A stretch of DNA of 64,000 nucleotides from Neospora caninum Liverpool (GCF_000208865.1 NC_018391.1:1364001-1428000), one strand, 5' to 3'; shown: positions 12,572-25,800, counted from the stretch's first letter. Notes: generated from the sequence alone by a model not told the origin. Program-made: numbers and translations.

Positions 12572-15004
12572 TTACTCAACCTCTCCCAAGTAGTCCTTGA
12601 TTTCCGCCGGAGTCAGAATGCGGAATTTGCGGTCCTCCCCTACGACACCGATTTCAATGTTGTGCTCGTTCATTGCTCCTTCAAAGCCTTCCTTGAGCGT
12701 CAAAATGGCGGTGTGAATCGCGTCTTCCAGTTCGATATCTGGGTTGTACCTGCGAAGAAACACGAGGTTCACAGAAGTCATCCGCGCTGTTCTTCCATCT
12801 GCCGCTCTCACGTGAATCACCCGCCTCGACAGCAGCTAGCGTATGAACTGTACGTCCACCCTTCCGGCTCCGCGTCCCGGGCATTTGCTCTGTCTATTTC
12901 ACGGCCTGTCTCGCCTCCTCGGAGTCGAAGCTTTCAATTTATGACTCGTCTTCGAACGGCAACTTCTCGCAAGTCGAGAACCAGGCGTCGGCGTTCCTTC
13001 TCAAAACGCTGTGTTTACAGCTGGAGACAGGCTTCTGCGTCCTCCGTGGAAAACACCAATTCACTCCATGCAGACCCCCCCCCGGCGCGTCAGTCGCCAG
13101 ATATACATGTACATATTTGTCTTTGTGTATGCGTTTTTTTGTGACTGGATGAGTGTCTGTTTGTTTGATCATGACAAGCCGCCTAGAGCTGGTTATACGG
13201 GAAGGGAAACGACGCTTGAAGCCTGCTTCTCGTCTTACCGCTTTTCCAGAAAAGTCTTTGCATTCTGCATGTCACGGCCAATCGCAGAAGCCTTCCATCC
13301 GAAATAGGCGCCACTCGGATCCACCTGGTACAGCTGGGGGCCGTACTCGTCGTAGCTAGAAGGAACCGCAAGATAGACACGGCCAGTCGCTTGAAAAGCG
13401 CTGTTTGCGCGGAGCAGTGGGTTACATGCATCCAAGAAAGACTCAAGAACCCCTCCACAGCCATCACCGTTTGTCGCACGACGCAACGAAGGAATGCTCG
13501 ATTTTGAGGTCGTGCGCCACTACAGAGACGGGACAAGCATTTCAGCAACGTTCCAAAAGCGCCGACCCCATGACACGCGTCGATTCGAGGGAGCGTCTCA
13601 ACGGCAAACCCATCGGCCACCTCTGAACATACACAACACTACCGGTCACGCACGAAAAAACGCGAGTATCCGACCTAACACTGGTGTTTTCGTTACAACC
13701 CCGGCATCTCTCCTCCAGTTATACGTAATACAGATCTATGCCTCGTTGCACGTTTTGGACGCACGCAAACGCCCCCGGTGTTCCTGGGCACGTAGGCAGA
13801 TGCAGCACACCGATCTTTCGCTCTGACCGCCTTTTTGTCCCACAAGTTATCTATCGCCAAAAAAAAAGATGCATGCGCTTACCCGGCGACGAGGAGAGAC
13901 AGACCAAACGGCCGAACACCACCGGACTGCGTGTACTCCTGCATCACAGCTGCGACGTCTTGCACCAGTTGGCTGACAGAAATGGGCGTCTTGTAGAACA
14001 AGTTATACGCAGCAGCCTGAGCGCAGCCGACAAAACAGAAAAGAAAGCAACAGGTGAACAGACGCCGCGCGGGGACGAGACGGGGAAACAGCAGGGAGAG
14101 ACTGCTTTGAGCGCACAAGGACGTTTGCCCACCGATTTACCCGGCGAGAGCTACAGCCTTTCGCGCTTGGTTCCCCCAGCGCGTCCGTTTTCACCACGGC
14201 AAGATCCGTCACTTGCGCTCGCCCCGTTTCCCGTTCTCCTCAGGACGCGGTAGCCACCTGGTTCTCCCCCGCCCCCGTCCTCTTGAGCAGCCGCCCAAAC
14301 TGCCTTTTCCCCGAAAGCTTTAAAAGGGCTGAGGCGGAACCCTCTCCTGGGTGGTTTGCTCTATCAGGCTCAGGACAAAAACACACAGCACACGGGAAGA
14401 GATGGGGACAACCTCGCGTGATTCGTTTCTGGCAAAGAGTGCAAAAATTCTAGACCGCTTTACAACACGCGACGTGATTGATTTGAGACACGTGCGCCGC
14501 CTCACGACCAGAGGGATGCGAGAGGCGTGGACAGGAGGGAATCTGACCCCCTCAGCCACACACACACACACACACACACACATGCGGCTGAAACACGACG
14601 GCGGATGTCCACGCGCAGGGACGGAGAAGCTCCGGAGGGTTTCTTGTCACGCGAGGACACTCGATGCTCCTGGACTGTCAGACGTAACCCGTTTTCGCGT
14701 TGCTCGCAGACGAGTCTCTCACCTCCTTTCTACCCTTTTTCATCACCACGCGGAAGTCGGCGGGCATGCCCGCACAGACGCAGCCGATGTTGGGTGTGAA
14801 GTGTTCGACTTTCCGGACTGAGGCCTCCTCGATGAGGGGAGTGGTCAGTTTTTTTTCTGCAGCGATGACGACTCCGTTCTTGGCTTTGATTCCCAAAGCC
14901 GGCGCTCCTTGCTGCACGCGGTTGAGCGCGTACTCGATCTGAACCAACTTCCCACTGGGGGAGAAGGTGGTGAGACTGAAACTGTACTCGCCGTCGCCTG
15001 CCAT
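12572..15004 (-). CDS. PSMA2: 20S proteasome subunit alpha type-2
   Basis: This is a structural alpha subunit of the outer ring of the 20S proteasome, which degrades ubiquitin-tagged proteins in cytosol and nucleus. The exons on the minus strand are 15004-14723, 14016-13883, 13355-13239 and 12749-12572. All junctions agree in phase and give 236 residues, close to the usual 234. The start [20 protein letters not shown] carries the alpha-subunit N-terminal signature ([10 protein letters not shown], then [10 protein letters not shown]). Later hallmarks are [15 protein letters not shown] in exon 2, [18 protein letters not shown] in exon 3 and [19 protein letters not shown] in exon 4. Together these are specific for alpha-2 rather than the other alpha subunits. 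The alpha-2 type has no catalytic N-terminal Thr. It shares a divergent upstream region with the TMEM234-like gene. I am very sure of the identity and exon structure. Confidence 0.97.
14557..14582. repeat. (CA)13 microsatellite
   Basis: A perfect CA dinucleotide run lies within intron 1 of the proteasome alpha-2 gene. Confidence 0.9.
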
Positions 15005-16347
15005 GGCGTCTGGGCGTTTTCGAAAACGGGAAACGGGCGATTCGCTTGAGCTCGCGCACGAAAATATGGAGAGGTGCTCACGTCCTCCAGGCGTGCAGTC
15101 GTGTTCTCAGGTCGCCGTCTCGGCAGAAAAAACTACCGACAGGAGAGAAGCAAGCATGCAGGAGGAAGCAGAACACGCGAAACACAGTGTACAGTCTTGG
15201 CACACGAGCGACGTACGCAAGCGAGACACAGGACGAGGTTTACACACATTGAGAGCTGCAAACACACACCGGACGGGAAGGGTGTCCGAGCCTCACACCG
15301 TCACGTCTGTCACCCTTTTGCCCGTTCGAAGAAAGTGTGGCAAAGAAAATTCCAACGGCGCCACGCAAGCCCGCATGTGCCAAGTGTACATACGGAAGAG
15401 AAGCTGAAACAGTGGAGGGTACGGACGACACTCGCATGCCGCAGGACAGGGACACAGACGAGTCTGCGATGTGCGTCACATCCCCTGCTTTGCGTATCTC
15501 AGGGGGAAGAAACTTACACGGAGAGACAACGTAGGCAGTCAGCAAGAAGTGAAACAGAAGACAGGAAGGAGCGCGGCCCAGACACGAAAGCAACTTTCTC
15601 CGGAACCACCGGCAAGAGGCTGGTGTGAGAAGGGTCGGGTAGAGAGTTGTTTTTCGAAAGTGGTGCATGCGCACGCCTTGCTCGCCTGCGCTGGCCTCGA
15701 GTGCGCGCTTGTCAATCCGTGACACGAGCGCGACTTCCTATATTTCTTTTGCACACACCTCAACAGACTTGCCAATGGTTTTTCCTCTCGCGTGTTCGTG
15801 ACGCCTTGGCCGGTCAGACAGCGCGCTCGAACGCGCGCCTCGCTTGTCTCCCAGCGCAAACTTCTGTGCCAGGGGGCTGGGTTGACGCATTGGATGGGCA
15901 GCGTCCTTTTTGCGTGGCCTTTTCTTTTGTTTCTTGGCTTTCTTCAATCGAGATTATTAGGCGCTAGAGGGATGGTAGAGTTTGCGAAGTGTCTCGACTC
16001 TGTCTCCTCAGATTTGGGGGCGGGCCCCTTGGAGTGTGTCTTCTTTCACAGCTCTGTTGAGCACAACCCAGCTCTTCAAGTAACCCTTCACTTTCGTGCG
16101 CCAGGTCGAGGATCATATCTCACAGTTTTGTCTGCTTTTCCCAGGCCTTCTATCACGCCACGACTTAGGGGAGAGACCGCGTGGACGGAGTCGTCTTCTG
16201 GTCCTACTGTTTGCGGGCTGTCTTGGTGTGGATCTCTCGAACGAACGAAGAGCGGCGCTCTGTGATACGGAGCCAGCGGTTCGGACTGGGTACGCTTCAG
16301 GAACAAGACAGCCCCAGCGGATAAAAGGCAACGCCTGCGCCAGTATC
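15005..16347. promoter_or_regulatory. Divergent promoter region of PSMA2 and TMEM234-like gene
   Basis: The 1.34 kb lies between two genes transcribed in opposite directions and must hold both promoters and 5' leaders. I find no TATA box or recognisable core element, as is usual for coccidian promoters. Open frames on both strands here lack homology and are treated as chance. Exact transcription starts are not visible. Confidence 0.5.
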
Positions 16348-18752
16348 ATGATTTTAGGTGAGATCCGGATTTCTCAACGCCGTCTGTCCTCACGAAGAGA
16401 ATACTCAATTGTTAGACCTCTGTTCGCGAGAGGCCGAACGCTGGCGAGAGCTACGCGCGCGGTACACTCATGTGCGTCATTTTCTACTGCGGAACGGCAG
16501 GACACGCCGAGGCATTTTTGGTCTTTCCACGGTGCATTGCATCCGAGGCTGCTTGAGGAACTGGGCGGATTCGAATGTTTTTATATTCAACACCGAGGGT
16601 CTTTTCGTGCCTGCGGAGGAATTGTGGGCACTCGAGGGAAATGGTTCGCCTCCTTTTCCCAGCCTGTCGATCGAACCCCGAGAGAAGTCGTCTCCGGAAA
16701 GGGCCAGAAATGGACGCTCTGTCTTTCTTGTGTGCATATCTCGTTTCTAGGTCTCTTGGCGGTAGGTATTCTCTGGGGGACGACCGTCCCTCTCATGCGC
16801 GACGGCGGCCTGGCCTCGGAGGGCGCCTGCAAAGCTTCCGCACTCGAGCCCAAGGAGCTGCCGCCGCATTCGCCGGGGAAGAAGCCTGCTGGAGGCCTCG
16901 TTGCTTCTGTTCTCTGCCTTGTCCGGCTCCTCATCCAATGGCGAGTAAGACCGCCCCAAAGTACCGAGCATGTCGAAAGTATACCGGCGAAGGCGTCAAA
17001 ACTTCCCCAGGCCGTACTCGCTTTCACACGCTGCGCATTTTTTTCCACAGAAGCTACGGCCACACAGGGCTCTTGAGTCAGGATTGCGCGTACGCGGGTT
17101 TAGCCAGTCAGGAAAACTTTGGCACGCGCAGGCAAGAAATAGTTCACAGATCTCCAGTCTTTCTCTGCCGCCGTGCACTCGGAGATCGCGGATCCCTTCT
17201 GCCTTTACGGGCGTTGGAGGCCGCGCGCCACACACAGGCGTCACGCCTCTGAGGGATGTGCCCAGGGCGTCGCCGAACAGAGCGCATCGACTTTGCTTTC
17301 CGCGGGGGGCGGATTGATCGCAGAGATTCTCCCCGTTCTCCAGGTTGTCTTGGCCTGCCGCAGTCGCGAAAGACCCCCCCCTTTCCTTGTTCATCTGTGC
17401 CAAAGTTCGTGCCGAGCCCTCAAATCCGCACACACACACACATGTCTGCCGGTCCTGTCTGTTTGCCAGGTGCTCGTTCCGTATTTGTTAAACCAGTGCG
17501 GATCGTTTTGTTACTATTTTCTTCTGGGGGAATACGGTGAGTCTCTGACACTGGCGAGAAGGGATTCGCTCTCTGTGTGCTGCCGCCGCGAAGTGCGAAT
17601 GAACTGGAGAGTGTCCCACACCTCTCCCGAGCCGCCAAACTGGACGCCGACCGCCGAAATCGACTGCGCTTGGGGACCTCGGAGGGGCGGAGCAGGGCCA
17701 GCGCAGGCGGGACGGATCGCGTAGAGATGCATCACTCTGGGCGAGAGAAGTTGCCAAAACGAGTCCACTGCAAAAATAAGATAACCCTCCGGAACTGTGT
17801 GGCGGCCATCTGTTTCTTACGGGCTTCGTGCCTCTCCACAGTCCCGAGGATCAGGGACAGCTTGTCCCGCTGGAACGGAGCAAAGCATCAGGGTTAGATA
17901 GGAAAAGTAGCAGTAAAAAGATTTGGATTCACTAGAACACCGAACCGTTGATGTAATAAACGGGGGGGAAATATTGGCAAGAACCCACAGAATAGATGCT
18001 GAGGCACAGGACGACAGCTGTGTGCTCCCTGTGGGTCTGTTTTCGTGATGTGTGCCCCACGCCTCGGGGTACGCGTGGGCAATGCAGCTGTATTATGAGG
18101 ACTTTGTCGAAGTGAAGTTTTGCTTTTTGCAGTACATTTCTTGGGAAGTCTTCTGGCCAAGAGTTACGAGGTCGATCGTGCTTATTCATGTCTCGTTGCC
18201 GGCGTTGCGTGCTCGCGACCTTTTTTGTAGACCTGTCGATCACGGCTCCTCTGGCGAATACCCTGGCTTTTTTCTTCACGTTCTTGACCGAAGCAATCAT
18301 GAATAAGGCTCTGCCCTCCGCCCGTAAGCGCTGTTTCCCTGTTGTGGAAGAGACAGGACGAACGCCCCCCTGCAGAACTCAGCTGGCAGTGAGACACGAG
18401 GACAAAGCTCTCTAGAGAGAGCCTGTCGCGGAGCGGGGCGTCGCCGGGGCCCTCTGGCGGCCACTGGGGGCCTGGATCTATGAACGACGCGGGACTGCCT
18501 CATCTGTGTACCTAGGGGGTGACTTCAGGCGATCTGCGCTGTCAAGCGCAGGCTTAGCAGGACTGGGAGATTCTTGGGCAACGCGCGGTGCGGTGCCGCG
18601 CATTCCCACCGGAGATGCGTGTAAATAGAGCCTTGGTTGACGCGCGTTTACCAATGCCGGCGGTGGCTTTTTCTGTGTGTGGCTGCGACACAGAAGAGAT
18701 TTTGGGGTGCACCTTGATACTCTTCGGTTTCGCGATCTGCGTCAGCGGCTAA
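16348..18752 (+). CDS. TMEM234: TMEM234-like small multi-pass membrane protein, five exons (140 residues)
   Basis: The exons are 16348-16357, 16751-16944, 17470-17536, 18231-18323 and 18694-18752. Each junction agrees in phase and the total is 423 bases. The first coding exon is only 10 bases, encoding Met-Ile-Leu plus one base. The protein aligns along its length with the TMEM234/UPF0546 family, an EamA/DMT-like small transporter fold. The matches are LLAVGILWGTTVPLM (helix 1), VPYLLNQCGSFCYYFLL (family PFLLNQCGSLLYYLTL), DLSITAPLANTLAFFFTF (family DLTLAVPICNSLAIIFTL) and a last helix, LGCTLILFGFAICVSG. A polar loop of about 40 residues separates helices 1 and 2, where the family also has a loop. 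The family is poorly characterised and its substrate is unknown. The last exon is short, but its hydrophobic pattern and phase fit the family C-terminus. Confidence 0.88.
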
Positions 18753-18972
18753 GCTACGCCAGCCTTAGCTCGCCACAAAGGCTTCTTCGTGGGCGATCGC
18801 AGTCGAGGCCACGTTCCGAACTCCTTTCTCTTTCCTTGTAGCTCTTGCGTCTCTCAACCCTCCCGGTTTTTTCATTTGCGCGTTCATTCGGTGCGCTGTA
18901 TTTGCGTCTCCGAGACACACCGTATTCGAATCTGCTGGAGAGGAGCCTGCCGCCTCTCCGACTCCGTTTATC

Positions 18973-19854
18973 ATGGTTCGGGGCTTTCCGTTTTCGCCCG
19001 CCAGTGCTCGAGGCAGCACGCGTCTCAGACTGGTAGTGGGTCCGAGCTCTGCCGTGAAAGGGCTGAGGCTCGATGCTCACTTGCAAGTTCGTCGGCCTCT
19101 GCCGTTGTTGCTTGTGAGTGCTGATTCCTCGGTGCAAGGCGACCAGAGCGGTGACCGCCTTCCCAGAAGAGGGACGATTTCCTCAGCCTTTCTGAGGTTT
19201 TTGGCCCGAAACCCCAACAGGAGTTCTGATGAGCGGGGGTTGAGGCCTCAGGCATCTTCCCTCTGGAAAACCGCTCGGCAGGAAGCCTGGGTTCCCTGGC
19301 TGCCTCACAGCAGCTGCAAGGCTTGGATCTGCACTGGGGTTCCTCACCTGGTGCTCGTGCAGCCTTGGGAAGTGGAAACCTTCAAGGAGTCGATCGTTAA
19401 CGTGCTGAGACTCTTTGGAACGGCTCCTGCTTCCCTGGTGGCCGTGACGGGCTCAACGCACCTAACGCCTGGACAGTTCTCCATTGAAGGGGGCGAAAGT
19501 GAAGGTCGCGACCGCCACCCAGCCTTGTCCGGACTGGACACGGCCCTTGGCTCAGATGCCTATTTGATACTTCGATTTGGACTGGGAAGGCCCCGGGAGC
19601 ACGCGCTGCTCGAGAGGTTCAAGCAAGAACTGTTTTCTGAGAAGGAAGCGCATTTGCTGGAAAGAAAAACGTTCCCAGAAGCCAGCGAAATGATTCAGCG
19701 GGTGCTTGTGGGCGATGAATTCGCCAGTCGAGACAAGCTGCGATTTCGATGTGACTACCCCCTTCAAGAAGGAAGGCCGAAAGGAGTTGACTCCAAAGCT
19801 GGAAGGAGCAAAAAGAACTTCCTTAACCGTTTGCAGCGGCATCTCAACAGGTGA
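18973..19854 (+). CDS. Hypothetical protein, single exon (293 residues)
   Basis: I do not recognise this protein. The ATG at 18973 opens a frame of 293 codons, unusually long for one exon here unless coding. The first 55 residues (MVRGFPFSPASARGSTRLRL onward) are rich in Arg, Ser and Leu with few acidic residues, which would suit an organelle-targeting presequence. The middle has hydrophobic beta-like segments, such as PHLVLVQPWEVETFKESIVN and LFGTAPASLVAVTGSTHL. The C-terminal third is charged and helical (ALLERFKQELFSEKEAHLLE) and ends in a Lys/Arg-rich tail. It starts only 220 bases after the TMEM234-like stop, so the 5' leader must be short. The stop overlaps a possible CAG|GTGACC donor, so a further 3' exon is possible. 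Confidence 0.55.
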   Translation: MVRGFPFSPASARGSTRLRLVVGPSSAVKGLRLDAHLQVRRPLPLLLVSADSSVQGDQSGDRLPRRGTISSAFLRFLARNPNRSSDERGLRPQASSLWKTARQEAWVPWLPHSSCKAWICTGVPHLVLVQPWEVETFKESIVNVLRLFGTAPASLVAVTGSTHLTPGQFSIEGGESEGRDRHPALSGLDTALGSDAYLILRFGLGRPREHALLERFKQELFSEKEAHLLERKTFPEASEMIQRVLVGDEFASRDKLRFRCDYPLQEGRPKGVDSKAGRSKKNFLNRLQRHLNR

Positions 19855-22800
19855 CCCGTGTGGTCGGTTTTTTATTTCTCGTAAACCCTGGACAGTCACT
19901 TTTGACCGAGATACACTGGCTTCAATCACACTTAATCCCTACTCAATTCTGCGGCTGGCATGAATTCTAGCGAGCGCAGACATAGGACATTCCTCTCATC
20001 CACGGTCACTTACACAAATGGTGAGCGCGTCGGTCCGTGCGTTGCTAGCAAGCAGTGCACTGACAGTCAGGTGTATGTACACTCTGGCAAGGACGGCTGT
20101 CAAGGCCAACAATCGAGTTCCGAGTCGATGCTGATTTCTGGCGTGCCGCTGTCCGGAATTGGTCACCACCGCGTACTTTTGATATCCCGGGCAGAGAATC
20201 CGCTCAAGGCTGCAATCGTTTTCCTCCGGATAGAGACAGGAGGCGATACAGACAGGATCTCGTAGTGGCTAAAAGGCCTCGACGAACCCACTGGTGCCAA
20301 ACAATGCTTCCGGGAATGTAGGGGGAGCACAGCTTCATTCGGCGTCCAACATCTACGAGACGATGACCGAGCGTGGTTGTTGCACCCGGGCCCTTGCTGA
20401 ACATAGGACAGAGCCTGTATCGAAGTTGCTACCGCAACACATAGGCATTCTAACCGAAAGGCTGAATGGCAGCGAGAATGACGCACGTACAAGAACAGTT
20501 TCAGCACAGCTTCTCCTGCTTTTAACATACGTGCCGTGTCCCCCCATAACTTCCACAAACTTCAGACGTATATCCGTATTGTGCATTGTCTTTCGCCTTT
20601 TCCCAAGCAATGCGCTGCACAGCTGCGTTTGCAAGGGCGGCCGGAAGCGGCTTCACAGCCAACCGGGTGTATCCGTTTTTCCTCGGTACAAACTGCCACT
20701 TTTCGACTGGACGCTATAACGGTGAGAGTCCTCGAGCCGTGACAGTGCTTCCTGCCTTCGGCTGCTTTTCCACCGGGTCTGCCGGTGAGTACCTCTCTTC
20801 CTTCACAAGATGTCTTCTCGGGAGCGACGTGGTCCGCCTCGCTCTGTGGACAACAATGGTTTAGATCTTGAAAGTCTTTGCCGGATTCCAGATCTATTGT
20901 GTTGGCAGAACGTCGTTGAGAGAACGATTATGGAAATAGAACATTGTCGCCACGGGGCTTCCGCTGTGAAATGCGTGTCTTACTGTAGTCGCGATACCCT
21001 AAGGGTCCAAAAAAGCTGCTGGAGGTTCCACCGGCGATTTCAAGCATTCAGGCCTACACCGAATCTCTCATAGAACGATTCTGCCTGAGCGCTCAATGTA
21101 AAAATACCACGTGGTTGCTGCCTGGTATCGTACTGTGTTGCCTTAAAGTAATTCCTCGTCCTCGCGAGAGCTTTCTGTCACTCCATTTTCATACGAGCGC
21201 CGCAAGCTTTCTTCAGACCGAACTCGCTTCGGTACTGGACTAGAACTGTTCGTTGGCACCCCCGCACTGAGGCGACCTATGACGAGCCCAGGGCGGAAGA
21301 CCACCGAACATGGACCGTGCTATCGGCCATGGCACTGCACTATGGCTTCCTGCTAACTAGATGGCTGTAAACAAATCCGCTTCCTTCCAGGGGCTAGTCT
21401 CGATGCTGTTTCTTATCAAACAACTCCAGGTTTTCCAAAACTTGTCAGCGGCGTTCGTTCACCCCGTGAGGCTCTCATACTGAGATCCCCTTAATGGCCA
21501 GTGAGGAAAAGCGAAGGCCGGTGGTCTAATGTGACACATTCGCCCTGTCTGACTCCTTCGAAGAAACCGTGGACGGGAAAAAATTCATTTCCTTCGCGAA
21601 TGCAACATCAACGGACCAAGCGCGAAAGGCCCCATCGCCGTCGAGTTTGCAAATGGCTGCAGTGATCAATGTCAGCGAGTTACAAGTACGCAACCTGGCG
21701 TGTTTTCGAACTGGCTCTTCGCAAAAATCGGAAACGGAGCTTCGCGGTTCAACGAAAAACTCAGAAACTAGTGATATTTAAATGCGGTTCCGTGGCTGTC
21801 TGGGCTCACAGGGTGCTTATTGTTTCACGTGCATGCATCGACTCTCTCTACCGCCACATGCAGATTCGAGAGGCCTTTTCGTTCGGGATTTGCTCGGGAT
21901 GAGAGCGCTTGACTCGAGCGTCTCTCTCGCTGGTTGTCGTGTCTCCGCCACTTTCTTCCCTTCTGGTTTGTCCGAGTTATGTTGCCGTCCGTGGAACGGT
22001 AAGCCTGCTCGGTTTCTTTGTCTCTTTACTTGGTCCTTTCCGCCGCCCGACGAGTCATCGCAGTGTGGGGCCCAGGACGCCGGAGCATTTCGGTGGACTG
22101 TACTTGGTCTACTGACATCCGACTCCGTTTCTCTTGCTTATCTTTGAATTTAGCTCGCCGCTTCCTTCACGTGTCTCAAGGTTTGTCTCCAGCTGTCTTT
22201 TCCCGGACCCATATTGGCCTCGATGCTAGGAGCCGGCGTTCTCGATACCGAGCAAGCACTCTCATTTTCGAATTCCGCTGCGCGATCCGGCCGTCTCCCT
22301 TCGTTTTCCCCCCCTTCAACTCACGCGGCTTGGTGATTTCTCGCGTCTGTCGTATGATCCTCGCCAACGTCCTACGATGATTCTCCGGGGCGATCCACGC
22401 GCGCCTCTGGAGTCCTGCGTTCTCGATTTCTCCTCTGTATGGTCTCTGTGGGTGTCGCGTGCTTGGCTGTTGTTTTCCGTTTCGAGTGTCTAGTTGATCG
22501 TGGCTTTGCCTTGGAGACTTTCCCTCCTCATCCTGTTGCGCTGTACGCGCAGCCGAAACTTGTTGGCGCCGGACGTCGCGTTTTTCTGGGCTTTTTTCTG
22601 GAGGCGTCCGCTGTACGCAGTCCAGTGAGGTGCTGGCGTACAGCAAAAATCACAAAGGACTTGGTTGTCTGTAGCTCAAATACTGGAGTCATTTTCCTTG
22701 TGTGGCCTTCCTTCGTGTCTTCACCCGTGTAGGATTCCGTCTTTTCTAACGTTTTCTTTCCGGACAAAACAGTTCCGTACTTCGGGGACCGGCTGGCGCA

Positions 22801-22875
22801 TGCAAACGCCACTGCTCGGTGTGTCCCGTGGTCTCTGGAGAGACAGTTTGAGTTTCTGTTTCGTTTCGTCCCACC
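19855..22875. other. Spacer and 5' leader of the POL5 homologue
   Basis: This 3.0 kb lies between the 293-residue gene and the POL5 homologue, both on the plus strand. The last kilobase is T-rich on the plus strand, consistent with a promoter and leader. A possible small exon at 20610-20721 begins with ATG, encodes a basic presequence-like peptide (MRCTAAFARAAGSGFTANRV) and ends at a good donor (G|GTGAGA). I could not find a convincing partner exon. No other gene is supported. Confidence 0.45.
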
Positions 22876-25800
22876 ATGGACTCCGCCAGAAACTTTCTCG
22901 ATTTCTTTTGGGCTCTTGGCAGCAGCCAGTCAGAGACCCGCGTCGAAGCCGCAGCCAATCTGGTTGAGTTTCTCGTCGAACGGCAGGCGCGCGCATCAGG
23001 TCGTGGTCCTTCTTCCGCGTCTCCTGTCGACGCGAGCGCGCTCGGCGGATCACTCGATTCTCTCCCGGCGGACGGAAGGCCCGATCACCAGAAGGGAAAG
23101 AAGAAGAAGGGGGGCAAAGGGAGACACGACCACGGCCAGTCCATTAAAAACCTCATTTCTTTTCAAGGCACCGCTGCATGCGACGATCTACAGTATGCTG
23201 CCAATCGACTGGTAAGCAACGCCGGCGTTGCACGCTTTTCTCCTGCTCCCTTCTTCCCGCCCTCTCCTGGACGGAGTTTGAAAACGCGACCCTCAATTCT
23301 CCGCGGCTCCACCGTGGTGGCGGTGCGGGACGCTTTTCGGTCGCTGCTTTGCGCGGCTCCATTCGAGAGCCGAGGTGAGGCGATGAGAACATGTAAACTG
23401 GTGTTAAACACACCGCAAAAGCGCGTGCCTTTTGGAGAGTCTGAGAACGTGTTTCCTGCACTGCCGTATGCGCTCTACTTTTTCGCAGCTCGCAGGCCTC
23501 ACGTCGTCCAGGGCGTGTGTGCGCCAAGGCTATTCTCTTGCCCTTCTTCTTCTTCTCCTCCACTTCAAGAAGGAAATCCCCAAAGAGAAGGTTTTGACGG
23601 CGCTGGAGCAGCACACATCGATAGCGAAGGCCTTCCCGGCAGACGTCAAGACTCTCCTCCTCGGTCGCCTTTTCGGCTACGCGGTCTTGCAGAAAACCGG
23701 CTACTTCACCAGCAACGCGGTAAGCGCCGTTCCAGCTCTCGCGTAGTCTCAGGCAGTCCCGTGGGCGGCGGTGCGAGACACTTGGCGCGACGCGAAGGGA
23801 CTGAGAGGGCGTGGTCGCAGCGGATAGAAACGGGAGGTCGACGCGACAAGGCGGCGACTATTCGAAGCAAAGTGTTGCGCGACTTCTGTGAAACGCTTTC
23901 CCTCGTTTTGCTTGTTCTGTTTCGCTCGCGCCTTCGCAGTGTCTCACGCAGTGCAGCACGGTCTTCTCTTCGCTCTGGGAGATTGTGGATAAGAAGGTCT
24001 ATCTGCAGGAAGCGGCTTTCCGTCTCATGCGTCGAATCGTTGTCGACTTATCCACGTAAGCCTCCGGCTGAGTCGCGCACACTGCCCATGCCGCCGCGCT
24101 TTTCTCCACTTCCCCCTCCGCGAGTTCTCGCCCCTAAAAGGCCCCGGTGTCTTGTGGCTCGAGAGCGCTCGCGAGGCGCATGCAGCCGGAGATGCGTCGT
24201 CACCCAGGCGCGCGAAGGCTGCTCGGCCAGAAACACTTTCCCTCGTCGGGTGGCGTCCCTGCATGCACAAACGCAGCTAGGCTGCACCACCGGGTGTGTG
24301 CACCAGAGACCTCGGCGGTCGAACCCTCGCTGTGCCGGGCCATGGCGCTTCCCGCTCGTCTCGCCGATTCTCGCGTTCGCCTCCTTACGCCGGAATCGCA
24401 GGTTTCGCTGCACACGCAGCCCCAAAGTGGCTAAGGGCGTGCCAGAATCCTGTTCTCCCTTCCACACTACGGATTTTGTGCTTCTTCCTCCTGTTCGCAG
24501 CTTCAACCGCTCCATTGCTCTGCAGTTTGTCCACGCGCGCCTGGGGGCCCTCGCAGCCGTGCGCGTCAACGCAGCGCATGCAGCTGCGCCATCGGATGGC
24601 GAAGAGCCGCCGAAGGACGAAGCAGACGGTGGAAAGCAGCTGGGCAAAACCGTCACGGGCCGCCTCCCCTGCAGTCTGGCTGCCTTTCTGCTCGACCTGA
24701 GGTGGGAAGCTTGCCGCTCGGGGTGGGCCAACAAGCAGGAGAACTTCCCGCACCTCGACGTCCTGTTCAACTTGGATCTCCTCCAAGGTAATTGCAGACG
24801 TTTTCGAGAGGCGACACGCCCTTTCTCTCCCACGTCGCCCGCGGTGTTTCGCTGCGTGCGCGGCCGTGCGTGCTGTGTCCCTCGCATGCGCGAAGACGTT
24901 TCATTCAGCGGGAGTAACGAGGCGCAAGCGAGGCGCAAGCGAGGCGCGCTCGCGGTGCATCGGTCGGCCCACACGGGTCGGGAACGCGAGGAGAACCGAA
25001 GGTTCGCTCGGCACACAGCTCGTGTCTCCTAGAGTGAAGCGCCTCGCAAAATCCTCTGTCTCCTCGGTAGTGGACGTGCATCTTGCAATCCCACGAGGCC
25101 CCCAGACGACGGCTTTTTGTGGGGTTATACGGTTCGAGGGCGAAGCTCGCCTTGTCTCGAACCTGGAGGGGATTCGTGGCCAAGTGAAAGCGAAGCGTTT
25201 TTTCCCGAATCTCGTCTCTCTCAGCACCTGTTCCGATTCTGGGAACGGAGATGCCCGGGAGGGACCGGTCGCTGTCGCGCCTCCGCCACACGGCCAGCAG
25301 GGACTCTCATGGATGGGTCTCCTCGACGCCACATTCCGAATATGCTTTTAAAGGAAATTGAATCCTTACCTCTTTTATGAAAAAAAGTAGCCTGACCGTG
25401 TGAGAAGCTCGCCTTTCTTGCTTTTCGTTTCTTCTGTCTCGCGGCCAAGAGAAGGCCCATGTGACTGTGGGCCGTTTGTCCTCGGTGCGAGAGCTTCCCC
25501 GTCAAAGGCGGAAGTTTTCGATGTACACACCCTGGTGCACACACACTGGTGCACACACTGGAGACGCCTTACCGTTTCGTGACGTAAAGAGCCGTTTACT
25601 GTCTCGGAATGCGGAGTTTCTAAAAGTGACGAACCTCTGGCCGCCTTTACGGGAAGACGGTTGGCTGTGGTGTGGTTCTGCGTCGCAGAGAAAGAACGTC
25701 CGCGCCTGATGGCTTTCCTCGCCGACACTGCGGCGTTCCACCCGCGCCTCCACAGCCTCTGGGACGCGTGCCTGACGCTGCTGCTTCACTCGAGGTGCGT

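Noticed and set aside
22876..25032. A single 718-codon plus-strand open frame read as one exon
   Set aside because: Family similarity moves between frames exactly at GT/AG sites in phase. The first 112 codons are real and much of the rest reads through introns.
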